The position numbers and the translations under genes were made by a program. Shown here in pieces: positions 24,187 to 32,569 of a DNA stretch of 64,000 nucleotides. Below the pieces are notes generated by a model that saw nothing but the letters and a program-made list of their open reading frames with translations, was not told the DNA's origin and searched no databases. This stretch comes from Lutimaribacter_A marinistellae. GTDB taxonomy: Bacteria > Pseudomonadota > Alphaproteobacteria > Rhodobacterales > Rhodobacteraceae. The stretch spans positions 31,543 through 95,542 of the forward strand of contig NZ_JBHRXI010000003.1 in NCBI RefSeq assembly GCF_042648365.1, in the 5' to 3' direction. Position 1 is the stretch's first letter; every line of letters begins with the position of its first letter.

Positions 24187-25326
24187 GTGAAAGGGTCGAT
24201 TTTTCTGGCGAAGAAAAGGGTGCTCGCCCTTCAAGAGGCAGCGCTAAAGTGCCGTCGCGCAGACCTCCGCGGCCTCCAGGGTTCTTGCGTTGACAGCCTC
24301 AAGTCCATCAACGCCAGGCTGGACCTGTTACTTGATGCGCTTCCGCATCTTTGGACGTTGAACCCATCTAGCATCGTCGATGACTATCGCGACCTCGTGG
24401 AGCAGATCTCGCTCATCGAACGGGCAGGGGTGTTTGCACTTGTTCATTCCTCTGAGAATGACCCTTTCCTGAGCAGGTTGGTACAACAGATTTGCGATGA
24501 CATAGGTTACCTGGTTCAGGTGCCAGTCGTTTCGGAGACGTCGCCGTCACACTTTGAAATCGACCAGTGGTTCAACGTTCTCTATGTCCCTCCGCTCGAG
24601 GGCCAATTCCTGCTTCATTTGCCGGATCTCTATCATGAGCTGGGTCATCCTCTCTTGCTTGAGGAGAACCTCGCTTTGCCAAGCCTGAGGCCGGTGAAGA
24701 CCGAATATACGTTGGCTATCTTTGATCGGGTGGCGGCCCTCAACGATGCAATCGTCGAAAATGAACGCATGCAAGGGTCGGAAGCAGAGCGGCGACGATT
24801 TATCGCCTACTCGGATTTCTGGACTAATCATTGGATGCGCGAGTTTTTCTGTGATCTTTTCGCGACTTTCTGTCTTGGTCCTGCCTATGGCTGGTCTCAT
24901 TGTCATCTTTGTTTGAAACTCGAAAGCGACCCGTTCGAGACCCCCAGGTTGGAGCAGAGTAAGCATCCATCAGATGCCGCGCGTATGAGCGTTATTTTGT
25001 ATGGATTGAGGTCTCTTGGGTTTGTGTCTGAGCCAAAGGCAATTGAGGCGATGTGGGCAGACCAGCTAGGGCTTTGGGGTCTGTCTGCCGACATGAGCCA
25101 CAAACAGTGTTATCCAGACCATGCTCTCAAATCGATAGCGGAGCATGCAATGTCTGCCTTCGATCGTGCAGGTTTCAAAGCGGCGCGTCCCAATCAGATC
25201 TCCGGAGTGGCCTTGTGTCTTAACCAAGCCTGGGAGCAATTTTGGCAGAATCCGAAGGGCTTTGGCGAATGGGAGATCCGCGCGATCGAGCACCTTCAAA
25301 AGGAGTTGGCAAGTCCTGCAACTTGA
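24187..25326 (+). CDS. HExxH zinc metallopeptidase-like protein of the Argonaute operon
   Basis: A 379-residue protein starting at GTG 24187, 19 bases after the previous stop. The zincin motif HELGH lies at residues 150-154 within a buried hydrophobic stretch (PDLYHELGHPLL). A likely third ligand, Glu219, is in REFFCDLFATFCLGP, and a later His260-Pro-Ser segment with Arg267 could line the active site. The N-terminal 100 residues are helical. It would cleave proteins or peptides using zinc. I know no standard Argonaute partner of this kind; a protease effector or a regulator-cleaving switch, as in ImmA-type systems, are both possible. No signal peptide, so it acts in the cytoplasm. Confidence 0.65.
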   Translation: MKGSIFLAKKRVLALQEAALKCRRADLRGLQGSCVDSLKSINARLDLLLDALPHLWTLNPSSIVDDYRDLVEQISLIERAGVFALVHSSENDPFLSRLVQQICDDIGYLVQVPVVSETSPSHFEIDQWFNVLYVPPLEGQFLLHLPDLYHELGHPLLLEENLALPSLRPVKTEYTLAIFDRVAALNDAIVENERMQGSEAERRRFIAYSDFWTNHWMREFFCDLFATFCLGPAYGWSHCHLCLKLESDPFETPRLEQSKHPSDAARMSVILYGLRSLGFVSEPKAIEAMWADQLGLWGLSADMSHKQCYPDHALKSIAEHAMSAFDRAGFKAARPNQISGVALCLNQAWEQFWQNPKGFGEWEIRAIEHLQKELASPAT

Positions 25327-25378
25327 CATCTGAGCGCGGAGCGCCTATAGTTCCTATAGGTTCTCGCGGAGTTATAGG
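25323..25378 (+). promoter_or_regulatory. Promoter and operator of the toxin-antitoxin pair
   Basis: TTGACA (25323-25328) and TATAGT (25346-25351) are separated by exactly 17 bases. The -35 box overlaps the stop codon of the metallopeptidase gene. Three TATAG repeats (CCTATAG 25344, CCTATAGG 25353, GTTATAGG 25371) cover the -10 and start point, as expected for antitoxin autorepression. Confidence 0.7.
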
Positions 25379-25413
25379 ACCTTCAGGTCCAAGATATCAG
25401 GCAGGAGATAAGG

Positions 25414-25767
25414 ATGAAACTCGATTTTTCAGACCTCCCAGTAGGAGAAAAGGGGCTGTCATCTGAGTTGGTGGATGAAATCTGGTCGCGCTTGAGTGGC
25501 TCTCTCGAGCGAAAGGGTGTCGAAGAGTTTCGCCGGGAGCAAAGAGAGATCGTTGGCCGTGTAAGCCACAACGCGTCCGGTGCGATTTTGACGTCTTACG
25601 GCAAAGAAGTAGCGACTGTTCTTCCCATTGAGTATTCGAAAGTAGCCGTCGCACTTGTGCATTTGATGGAGAATGCCCGAGTGAACGCCGCCATGGATGA
25701 AGCTGATCGCAACCCAGATCAGACCTTCTATGACTTAGAAGACGTCATTGCCGAGCAAGGCAGCTAA
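25414..25767 (+). CDS. Phd/YefM-like antitoxin
   Basis: A 117-residue protein from the ATG at 25414 (AGGAGATAAGG upstream). The segment SGAILTSYGKEVATVLPIEY (residues 54-73) resembles the strand-helix core of Phd/YefM antitoxins, which bind their own promoter and neutralise the toxin. The preceding 50 residues are helical and extra to the usual family layout. The C-terminus is acidic and likely binds the toxin encoded 18 bases downstream. Confidence 0.65.
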   Translation: MKLDFSDLPVGEKGLSSELVDEIWSRLSGSLERKGVEEFRREQREIVGRVSHNASGAILTSYGKEVATVLPIEYSKVAVALVHLMENARVNAAMDEADRNPDQTFYDLEDVIAEQGS

Positions 25768-25785
25768 GAGGAATTCTACGGTCCG

Positions 25786-26094
25786 TTGAATAGTTCAAGA
25801 CGAGTAATTCTTCGCGCAACGGCTCGCAGCGTGTTCAACGGACTAGATCAACGTTCAAAGGACGCGTTGATCCCGGAACTCCGTGCGCTTGTCGCAAACC
25901 CAGTACCACCGGACGCGATTTCGATATCAAACGAGTTACCTCGATATCGACTTCAAGTAGCTGATTTGACTGTCGGTTATGAGTTTGACCCCCAGCTCGA
26001 CGTGGTGGAGATTAAAGTCATTCTCCCAGACTCAAGCCGAGAAACAGATGACGCGCTGATGCTCCGGCTTATGCGCGGTTTTTCTGGAGACTAA
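25786..26094 (+). CDS. RelE/ParE-like toxin
   Basis: A 102-residue basic-to-neutral protein from a TTG at 25786, 18 bases after the antitoxin stop, with GAGGAATTC upstream. The order helix-helix-strands with LPRYRLQVADLTVGYEFDP is like the RelE/ParE fold, in which the first strands read 'YRvRvGdyRviYei'. Family members cleave ribosome-bound mRNA or poison gyrase; which one applies here is unclear. Its stop overlaps the end of the convergent membrane-protein gene by 4 bases. Confidence 0.65.
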   Translation: MNSSRRVILRATARSVFNGLDQRSKDALIPELRALVANPVPPDAISISNELPRYRLQVADLTVGYEFDPQLDVVEIKVILPDSSRETDDALMLRLMRGFSGD

Positions 26095-26864
26095 TTGGCA
26101 TCCTGAAAAGTCACGGTTCCGGCCAACCAATGACGATTAAACTCGTCCACAACGACGACTTTTCGTTTGGCGCGACCACGGGACAGTTTCGCCACTGGGA
26201 AGTCACCGAGAATGCTCAACTCCCCCGCGCGTGTGCCCTCAATAGTTTGGGAGACTTGCACCCCATCTCCGGCTCCAATCGCAAATTCAGTTACATTGGC
26301 GTCTTTGATTGCGATATTTGCCAGCCGCACGTCGTCGCCTATTTCTTTTGAGACCAGCAATCGGACATGGAAGCGTTTTTGCCCATCGTTTGAAACTGCC
26401 TGTCCAAGCGAGATTTCTGCGGCGTTGAGAACGAAGGAGAGTTCTGGGCGTGTTGCATCCCTTTTGCGCAGAGACGGAAACATCCAACCACGGCCGAGGG
26501 CATCTATGGTGATCGCTACAAGCCCGACAATGAGAAGTAGAAGAAAGAACACTGGTGGAATGTCAGTTCCACCCTCTACGCCGCCCTGTAAGACGCCTCC
26601 TCCCGGAAAGGTAGCAGATAGGTTCAGCGAGATATCGGAAACGAAACCAGCAAGGGCCGCCAGAGAAGTGGCTGTTCCTAAAGCAAGTATCCGATTGCGC
26701 GGATTGGCGAGCAGAACAACGAGTGACGCTGCGAGCAGGATGATGAGGACAACCTTCCACATCCCGTTAGGGGCGTAGAGAAAAAGAACAAAAAGGGCTG
26801 CTGCGCCAATACCTGATCCAAGTGAAATCCAGGGCCAGTTGTCTGTTTCGATCTGCCGCGACAC
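26091..26864 (-). CDS. Membrane protein of unknown function
   Basis: A 257-residue protein with about four predicted membrane helices in the N-terminal half (around residues 14-30, 37-53, 60-78 and 102-122). A Gly-rich extracytoplasmic loop (GGGVLQGGVEGG) precedes the last helix, and a soluble beta-rich C-terminal domain covers about residues 140-257. I do not recognise a family. It ends convergently with the toxin gene at the right edge of the accessory island, and it may be a stray island gene of a membrane-effector type; that is a guess. Confidence 0.55.
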   Translation of the reverse strand: MSRQIETDNWPWISLGSGIGAAALFVLFLYAPNGMWKVVLIILLAASLVVLLANPRNRILALGTATSLAALAGFVSDISLNLSATFPGGGVLQGGVEGGTDIPPVFFLLLLIVGLVAITIDALGRGWMFPSLRKRDATRPELSFVLNAAEISLGQAVSNDGQKRFHVRLLVSKEIGDDVRLANIAIKDANVTEFAIGAGDGVQVSQTIEGTRAGELSILGDFPVAKLSRGRAKRKVVVVDEFNRHWLAGTVTFQDAN

Positions 26865-27164
26865 TGTTTTTGCGCTTCCTCAGCTGCTGTCCGCCCACGC
26901 TAAAGCAGCACGTCCTAGCTCGCAATCACCGACAACGGATAAGTCTGACCTCGATGTTTGAACAACCAACGTTGATCCAACCTTTTTCGAACATACACAC
27001 GCCTAGTGCCTGACGTAACGAAGAGATCGCGCTTATGAGGTAACGAATATGGGACCCACTACCATTTCTTGGAACCGATGTGACTTGACTGAAATGTTTG
27101 ACGTCCGCTTTGGGGAAGCTGCATCGCAGCATCTGGCTTCAACTTGAGCGACAGCTATGGGCCG
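26865..27164. other. Intergenic region between the accessory island and the virB operon end
   Basis: About 300 bases, AT-richer than the transfer genes on its right, with no convincing gene. It contains the likely promoter of the membrane-protein gene on the minus strand and lies beyond the end of the virB operon. No insertion-sequence end or att-like repeat was seen. Confidence 0.4.
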
Positions 27165-28244
27165 TCACCGCCTGCCGAGGCGACCCAACCTTGAAAGCTG
27201 TGCAAGCATTCGGGCTCCTGTGCCGGTCCCGTCGCGGGGAGGAGCTGCAGTTGGCCCTCCCGCAGTGTTGGGTCGGCTTGGCAACGCTTGCACACCAAAG
27301 AATTGGCGCGCGCGCAGAGCTGCGTATTCGGCCCCGGTGGCGCCTCCGATGGCGTAGCGGTTGTAGACCTGTTGGCTGCCTGCAAGCCCTCGGGCAAAGG
27401 CATAGCTTCCTCCGAAGCCGGCTGAGAGTGCTGGCATCATGATGTTTCCCGAAATCGCCCGAACCAGGAATGGCGTTGCTATGATGAACCCCTTTGCCAT
27501 CAGCACCATCATGAAGAAGGGGATGAGCGCGCCGATGTTGGAGGCTCCTTCCGGATCGCCCAACTCAGCAAGAAGCGCACGCGAGATCCCCGTGATCGTC
27601 GCGAACACGCCGGCAACGACAATCGGGTACATCGCGAAGGAAATCAGCGCTGAAAGCCAGCGCGCAAAATAATCCTTGGTCACTTCAAAGAGGGTCAGGA
27701 AAATCATGATAGGTGCAATGCCGATCAGCAGAGCGATCATGAGCCTGGACGCAACGACGATGAACGCCGCCAAGCCACCGAGGATCGAGAGCAGCAAAAC
27801 GCCAAGTGTGTCCAACAGGGCACCTGCCATCCAGTTCAGTTCAGACCCCGCAGCATTTAAATACTCCCCGAGCGCCGCGATCAGGTCATCAAACTCCTCT
27901 GCAAAGGTGCCGGATGCGCCGGGTGACCCGCCGCCGACAGAGGCCACGAGCGATCCGGCAATGCTGTCGATCCCGTTCAGGATCGCCGCAGCAAGGATGT
28001 TGAACTGAACCCAGTTGGTTGCAAATGCGCCTATCAGTCCGATCTTCACGGCGAGCCAAAAGGCCGTGCGCCCGTCCATGACGCGATACTGGTAGATCGT
28101 GTTGATGAAAACCAGAATGACGACGAGTGTGGTGCCGAGGACGAGCATCGTTCCGACTGTTGCGGCGACCGCGCCAAATTGCGTCTCGGCAGCGGTATTG
28201 AGATAGCCTTCAGCCGTTTCCACGAAGTAGGTGACGACGCTCAT
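27165..28244 (-). CDS. virB6: VirB6/TrbL-type inner-membrane channel protein
   Basis: A 359-residue polytopic membrane protein with a periplasmic start, five or more hydrophobic helices (for example around 30-52, 68-90, 150-200, 205-230) and a Gly/Ala-rich loop (SVGGGSPGASG). This is the pattern of VirB6, which forms part of the inner-membrane substrate pore of type IV secretion. The C-terminal tail (about residues 310-359) is Pro/Arg/Gly-rich and disordered. It is the last gene of the virB operon and follows a small periplasmic protein by 6 bases. Confidence 0.85.
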   Translation of the reverse strand: MSVVTYFVETAEGYLNTAAETQFGAVAATVGTMLVLGTTLVVILVFINTIYQYRVMDGRTAFWLAVKIGLIGAFATNWVQFNILAAAILNGIDSIAGSLVASVGGGSPGASGTFAEEFDDLIAALGEYLNAAGSELNWMAGALLDTLGVLLLSILGGLAAFIVVASRLMIALLIGIAPIMIFLTLFEVTKDYFARWLSALISFAMYPIVVAGVFATITGISRALLAELGDPEGASNIGALIPFFMMVLMAKGFIIATPFLVRAISGNIMMPALSAGFGGSYAFARGLAGSQQVYNRYAIGGATGAEYAALRARQFFGVQALPSRPNTAGGPTAAPPRDGTGTGARMLAQLSRLGRLGRR

Positions 28245-28250
28245 GGAACC

Positions 28251-28655
28251 CTACCAGTTTCCAGCAGCTTCGCAGACTGGGATGGCGTCGCGCCGAAGCT
28301 CATTGGCCTGCCGTCGGTATTCTGATGTTGCTTCCACGATATCCCAGTATTCAGATGCGGCGAATTGCTCGAAGAAGACGCCTGTCGCTGCCTCCCAAGA
28401 CGGATACCGCGTGGGACATTCGCAGCTTTGGGCTTCAACGATGCGTTGCATGCTCTGTGCCCGATAAACCTGTTGGATCAGGAGCCGTTTGTGGGCCTCG
28501 CGCACATCTATGTTTTGCATCCACTCTGGCTCTGGAGGCTGCTCGGGACAGACATCTGGCTGGTTTTCGAGCGTTGGGATCAGGTTCCGTTCAGCGACGC
28601 CAGCAGTTGCGCCGAGAACGACGAGCAGGCTTCCGATTGCAACGGCTCGCATCAT
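28251..28655 (-). CDS. Secreted small protein of the virB operon
   Basis: A 134-residue protein with an N-terminal signal peptide (MMRAVAIGSLLVVLGATAGVAE). The mature part is helical with five cysteines (DVCPE, SCECP, PVCEA) that can form periplasmic disulfides. It lies between a DUF4177 gene and virB6, overlapping the former by 4 bases, so it is probably a structural or entry-exclusion-like component. I do not recognise a named family. Confidence 0.65.
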   Translation of the reverse strand: MMRAVAIGSLLVVLGATAGVAERNLIPTLENQPDVCPEQPPEPEWMQNIDVREAHKRLLIQQVYRAQSMQRIVEAQSCECPTRYPSWEAATGVFFEQFAASEYWDIVEATSEYRRQANELRRDAIPVCEAAGNW

Positions 28656-28840
28656 TCTGCTGCTGCCTTCGTATCAGTGGTCTCGCGCTTCAAGAACGCG
28701 GTATAGCCGTAGTCACCGGCTTCAGCTGTAATGACTTCCCACCCCTCAGCACCGCGCTCATTCAAGGCACTTCGCATCGCGTCGTAGTCCTTTTGCTTCT
28801 TCACCTGGAAAAACAGGATGTCATATTCAAAGGTCTTCAT
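28652..28840 (-). CDS. DUF4177-like small protein
   Basis: A 62-residue protein with the DUF4177 pattern: an initial strand (TFEYDILFF), a helix (DYDAMRSALNERGAEGWEV) and a closing strand (YTAFLKRE). Function unknown. It overlaps virB11 upstream and the small secreted protein downstream by 4 bases each, so it is a true member of the virB operon. Confidence 0.75.
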   Translation of the reverse strand: MKTFEYDILFFQVKKQKDYDAMRSALNERGAEGWEVITAEAGDYGYTAFLKRETTDTKAAAE

Positions 28841-29823
28841 TGGGAAGCTCCGATCTCGGTTGCGCCGGGGAGGTAGAATTCGGTGATGCCGCGTCTGCCG
28901 TCGTGGCGACCGGCCTGGATGATCACGTCGATGGAATTCTCGATGTACTGGATCATGTCGGCATAGGTCATGGGGATCTCTGTTTTGAGGGCCGCGATCG
29001 CGAGCCGCTGCACGGCGAGTTGCGGGGTCTCGGCATGGAGCGTGGTCATGGACCCGCCATGGCCGGTATTGATCGCCTCGAGGAAAGTCATCGCTTCCTT
29101 GCCGCGCACCTCGCCAAGAATGATGCGGTCCGGGCGCATGCGAAGCGTCGCGGTCAGAAGCACATCGGCGGTCTGGAATTCCGCGTCGCGATTGGCGATG
29201 AGGGTGACGGCATTCGGCTGGGTCGGCAGAAGCTCGGCGGCCTCCTCGATGGTGACGATGCGTTCCTCAGACGGTACATGAGCGAGGATCTTCCGCGCAG
29301 CGACGGTCTTGCCGGTAGAGGTACCACCCGAGACGATCATGTTGAGCTTGTTGTCGACGCAGAAGGCTAGGGCATCGTCGATCACGCCAGACGTAACGAC
29401 CTCGCGCAATTCCCGGGTTTTCTTGAGGCGGAGTTCCTCGAGCTTGCGTTCTTTCCCATAGAGGAAATCGAGCGCGATGCCTTCAAGTGGCAGGCTTGAG
29501 AAAAACCGCAGGCTGATGGACATGGCAGAGAGCACGGCGGGCGGGGTTATGACCTGGGCGCGGATCGGACGGCTCTTGTAGGTGATCGAGACCGAGACGA
29601 TCGGGCGGTTCTTGCTCATCGTTGTGTTGGCGGAAGAGGCGATCTGGTTGCCGAGGTCTTTGACTTCTGTTGCGTTCAGCTTCTCGTCCAGCTTTCGCAT
29701 GAAGTGATCGCCCTGGAATTCTCCCCAGCAGCTGCCATCGGGATTGATGCAGATCTCGATGACATCGTCGCGGGATGCGGCATCGATCCGGTCTAGAGAG
29801 GTCTGGAGATAGCTCAGCGACAT
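28837..29823 (-). CDS. virB11: VirB11 type IV secretion traffic ATPase
   Basis: A 328-residue hexameric ATPase of the secretion family. Walker A is GGTSTGKT (residues 166-173), the Asp box follows (ERIVTIEEAAEL), Walker B is RIILGEVRGKEA and the His box is GHGGSMTTLHAE. It sits on the cytoplasmic face and works with VirB4 and VirD4 to power pilus building and DNA transfer. It starts 4 bases after the virB10 stop. Confidence 0.94.
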   Translation of the reverse strand: MSLSYLQTSLDRIDAASRDDVIEICINPDGSCWGEFQGDHFMRKLDEKLNATEVKDLGNQIASSANTTMSKNRPIVSVSITYKSRPIRAQVITPPAVLSAMSISLRFFSSLPLEGIALDFLYGKERKLEELRLKKTRELREVVTSGVIDDALAFCVDNKLNMIVSGGTSTGKTVAARKILAHVPSEERIVTIEEAAELLPTQPNAVTLIANRDAEFQTADVLLTATLRMRPDRIILGEVRGKEAMTFLEAINTGHGGSMTTLHAETPQLAVQRLAIAALKTEIPMTYADMIQYIENSIDVIIQAGRHDGRRGITEFYLPGATEIGASQ

Positions 29824-29827
29824 GGGC

Positions 29828-31207
29828 TCAGAATATCTCCAGATCGCGGTCGACCATCACCGTGACGCGCGCGCCCTGGTCGACATAAATGACCGGACCG
29901 ATCGAGAGGTAGTCGCCAATCACGCTGTCCGTGGCATCGGCAAGATCATCGCCCACGTCTTCGAGCACGTCCGACGCGGTCTCATCCTGCAAGTTTGCCG
30001 CAGCGGCACTTGGAGCAGCGGAAATCAACGAAATCAGCGCCGCCGAGCCAAAGCGCTCATCAAAGCGGGTATCGACAAAGCCGGTCACGCCAGAGCGGCC
30101 AAGTTCATCGCCCCCGAAAGAGCTGATCTGGATGGTTTGATTGTCAGGCAGGATGATCCGGTCCCAGGCGATGGTGACCCGGCGCTGCGCGATATCGACC
30201 CCCGAACGATAGCGCCCGATCAGGCGGGACCCGCGCGGGATCAGGAGACGCGCGCCATCGACGCTGTAGACATCTTCGGAAACGACGGCACGGGTCTGGC
30301 CGGGCAGGGAGCTGTCGAGGGCGGTTTCCATGACAGCCTGGATCATCGTGCCCTGGATGATGGTGTTGGACGGGTTGGCGATGACCTCGGCTTGCGTCAC
30401 CGAAGTGGGCAGCGCGCCGTTCAATACAAAATCCGTCACTTCGCCGAAGGTGCGTTCGGTTAAGGCCGTCTCATTCGCGCCCGAGGTGCCGCCAAAGGCG
30501 ATGGTGGGCGAGGTGATGCGGCGCTCTTGAAACGCGCGCTCCTCGGCTGCGCGGCGTTCGAGTTCCGCAAGCCGCCGTGCTTCTTCCTCGCGGCGCAGCC
30601 GCTCTTCTTCCCGCGCCCGCAACTCGTCCTCGGTTGGGCCGATGGGTGCGGGAAGGGGGCGATTGGCTTCGAGTTGCGCGAGTTCGAGGTCTATGCGGAG
30701 TTGCTCCAGCTCGCGATCACGGGCAGTGAGTTCGTCTCGGAACTGCTGCTGCGCGGATTCCGATGCTGCTTGCAGCGCCGCGATCTGGGCGGTCAGCGCA
30801 TCGATGGCTTCCGCGGCAGCCGTATCTTCTTCAACCACCGGTTCGGGCGCGTTGCGCAACTCCTCGATCTGGGCCTGAAGGGCGGCGAGCTGCGCTAAAA
30901 GCTCGGCATTCGGTTCCACCGGCTCTGGTGCGACCAGAACGACTTCGGGCTCCGGTGGGGGGAGGGTTTCGATGGCGCCGAAACCGTCGCCTTCGTTCTG
31001 AAACACGTCCGGTGTCGCCGTGGGCAGGGCTGCCTCTTCCTCGGGTTGGGACAGGAGATAGAGCAATGCACCGCCGGCACCGATCACGAGGACGACGACC
31101 AAAGCAAGCAGCGGCGAACGTCGCGGGGCAGGGGGCGAACCTGTTCCTTTGCCCTGCTCGAGGGCGGCGAGACGTTTCTCGAGGTCTGCGTTTCCGGTGT
31201 CGCTCAT
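29828..31207 (-). CDS. virB10: VirB10 core-complex scaffold protein
   Basis: A 459-residue protein starting at the ATG at 31207 (MSDTGNADLEK), which overlaps the virB9 stop. It has one membrane helix (about 32-52, LLALVVVLVIGAGGALLYLL), a long Pro/Glu-rich and coiled periplasmic region (about 60-215), and a C-terminal TrbI/VirB10 beta-barrel (about 225-459, with AVMETALDSSLPGQTRAVV and PRGSRLIGRY). It spans both membranes and transmits energy from the ATPases to the outer-membrane pore. Confidence 0.93.
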   Translation of the reverse strand: MSDTGNADLEKRLAALEQGKGTGSPPAPRRSPLLALVVVLVIGAGGALLYLLSQPEEEAALPTATPDVFQNEGDGFGAIETLPPPEPEVVLVAPEPVEPNAELLAQLAALQAQIEELRNAPEPVVEEDTAAAEAIDALTAQIAALQAASESAQQQFRDELTARDRELEQLRIDLELAQLEANRPLPAPIGPTEDELRAREEERLRREEEARRLAELERRAAEERAFQERRITSPTIAFGGTSGANETALTERTFGEVTDFVLNGALPTSVTQAEVIANPSNTIIQGTMIQAVMETALDSSLPGQTRAVVSEDVYSVDGARLLIPRGSRLIGRYRSGVDIAQRRVTIAWDRIILPDNQTIQISSFGGDELGRSGVTGFVDTRFDERFGSAALISLISAAPSAAAANLQDETASDVLEDVGDDLADATDSVIGDYLSIGPVIYVDQGARVTVMVDRDLEIF

Positions 31208-31899
31208 GATCCTACCCCCGCAGGCGGTGTGCTCTGAATACAGACCACTTCTTCCCCGATCCGCAGCACCCATTGCCTGTTCACCCCGGAAACCCGGATC
31301 ACGCCATCTTCGGTGGCTTGCGTGTTGACCGTCCGCTCGCGGCCATTCGCGTAACGGAAGATCGCGGGCACCGGCGCGTTCCTTGGGAACTCGAAATGCG
31401 TAAACGTCCCGTCATCCCAGACACGGGTGGGGGTGAACTCGGTCCGCGCGCTGGCACCGTAATTATAGTTCGGCCCTTGGGCCGCGATGGCACGCGTGGG
31501 CCGTGCATTGTCTTCGGGGTAGCGGAACTGCACCACGTAGAAGGTCGGGCTGCGGGTTTCCTGGACGTTGAAATAGTAGCTCCGCCGGTTCGTGTACACG
31601 GTCACGTTGGTATGGACGCCGCGTGCAACGGGCTTGATCGCGAAGGCCTGGCCACCTGGAACGCCGTCGATCTCGAAGCCCTCCGTGTCGCCTGCGATGA
31701 TCGAGCGGATGCTTTCTCCCTCGCCGAACTCGACCGTGGTCACATGGGTGAGCGAGACATTCAGTCGATAGACCTGGCCTTCCTGGTAGGTGGCCAAGCG
31801 CACGCGGCTGTCATTGGGGCCACCGCGCGGAATGGCTTCCGCGAAGGCAAGGACTGGCAGCAGGGAAAATAGGCCAGCAACAAAGAACTTACTGATCAA
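31204..31899 (-). CDS. virB9: VirB9 outer-membrane core-complex protein
   Basis: A 231-residue protein. A TTG at 31899, one base after the virB8 stop, gives a clean signal peptide (ISKFFVAGLFSLLPVLAFAE), so it is preferred over upstream frames. The mature protein has the VirB9 pattern with YQEGQVYRLNVSLTHVTTVEF, then a C-terminal domain with RVWDDGTFTHFEFPRN and GVNRQWVLRIGEEVV. It forms the outer-membrane ring with VirB10 and a VirB7 lipoprotein. Confidence 0.9.
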   Translation of the reverse strand: MISKFFVAGLFSLLPVLAFAEAIPRGGPNDSRVRLATYQEGQVYRLNVSLTHVTTVEFGEGESIRSIIAGDTEGFEIDGVPGGQAFAIKPVARGVHTNVTVYTNRRSYYFNVQETRSPTFYVVQFRYPEDNARPTRAIAAQGPNYNYGASARTEFTPTRVWDDGTFTHFEFPRNAPVPAIFRYANGRERTVNTQATEDGVIRVSGVNRQWVLRIGEEVVCIQSTPPAGVGS

Positions 31900-31900
31900 A

Positions 31901-32554
31901 CTAGTTCTCCAATCTGTCGGAGCGGATGGAATATTCGAGCACGGTGAAGCCGAAGGGGTTGGTCCAGACCTCATCGATGGAGCGGCGGGTCTCGGGGCGG
32001 AACTCGAAGAGAAGCGTGGCGGTGAAGAGCCCGGTCTGGACGCCATTCAACGAGGTCAGGCGCTTGCGCAGGCGAACCGTGGCGCGGTTGGTGCCGATGC
32101 GATTGACACTGAGGATTTCGACATCGAGCCGAGCATTGGGGCCATAAACTGTCGGCGGGTAGTTCTCGTTGGCGCTGTTCCAGATCTGGCGCAAGCCGCC
32201 CTCGGCAGCGCCGTCCGAGCGGCGCAGCACGCTGCGGATGCGCAGATCGTTGTCGAGCTGGTTATAGACCTCTCGGTCGGTCACATAGCGGAAGACCTCC
32301 GCTTCAATGATGGCCTGGTTGGCTGTGACTGACGTCGCGCCTACCGAGGCCTCGGGCAGGGCAAAACCGGTGGCGGGATCATAGGGCACGACCACAGGCG
32401 GCGGATCGACATCGAGAATTGCGACAGCCGCCGCACTCAGGCATCCGAGAATGCCGAAGACCAGCCCGATGAGCCCAAGGCGCTGCCAGAGCCGTTCGCG
32501 GCGCAGGGCACCATAGACTAGCTCTTCTTCGATGATGTCCTGTTCACTCGCCAC
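31901..32554 (-). CDS. virB8: VirB8 inner-membrane assembly protein
   Basis: A 217-residue bitopic protein with a short cytoplasmic N-terminus, one membrane helix (about 25-47, LGLIGLVFGILGCLSAAAVAIL) and a periplasmic NTF2-like VirB8 domain (about 60-217, containing ENYPPTVYGPN and ATLLFEF). VirB8 is a nucleation factor of the secretion channel. The stop is directly followed by the virB9 start. Confidence 0.9.
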   Translation of the reverse strand: MASEQDIIEEELVYGALRRERLWQRLGLIGLVFGILGCLSAAAVAILDVDPPPVVVPYDPATGFALPEASVGATSVTANQAIIEAEVFRYVTDREVYNQLDNDLRIRSVLRRSDGAAEGGLRQIWNSANENYPPTVYGPNARLDVEILSVNRIGTNRATVRLRKRLTSLNGVQTGLFTATLLFEFRPETRRSIDEVWTNPFGFTVLEYSIRSDRLEN

Positions 32555-32569
32555 GCGTCACACCTCGGA

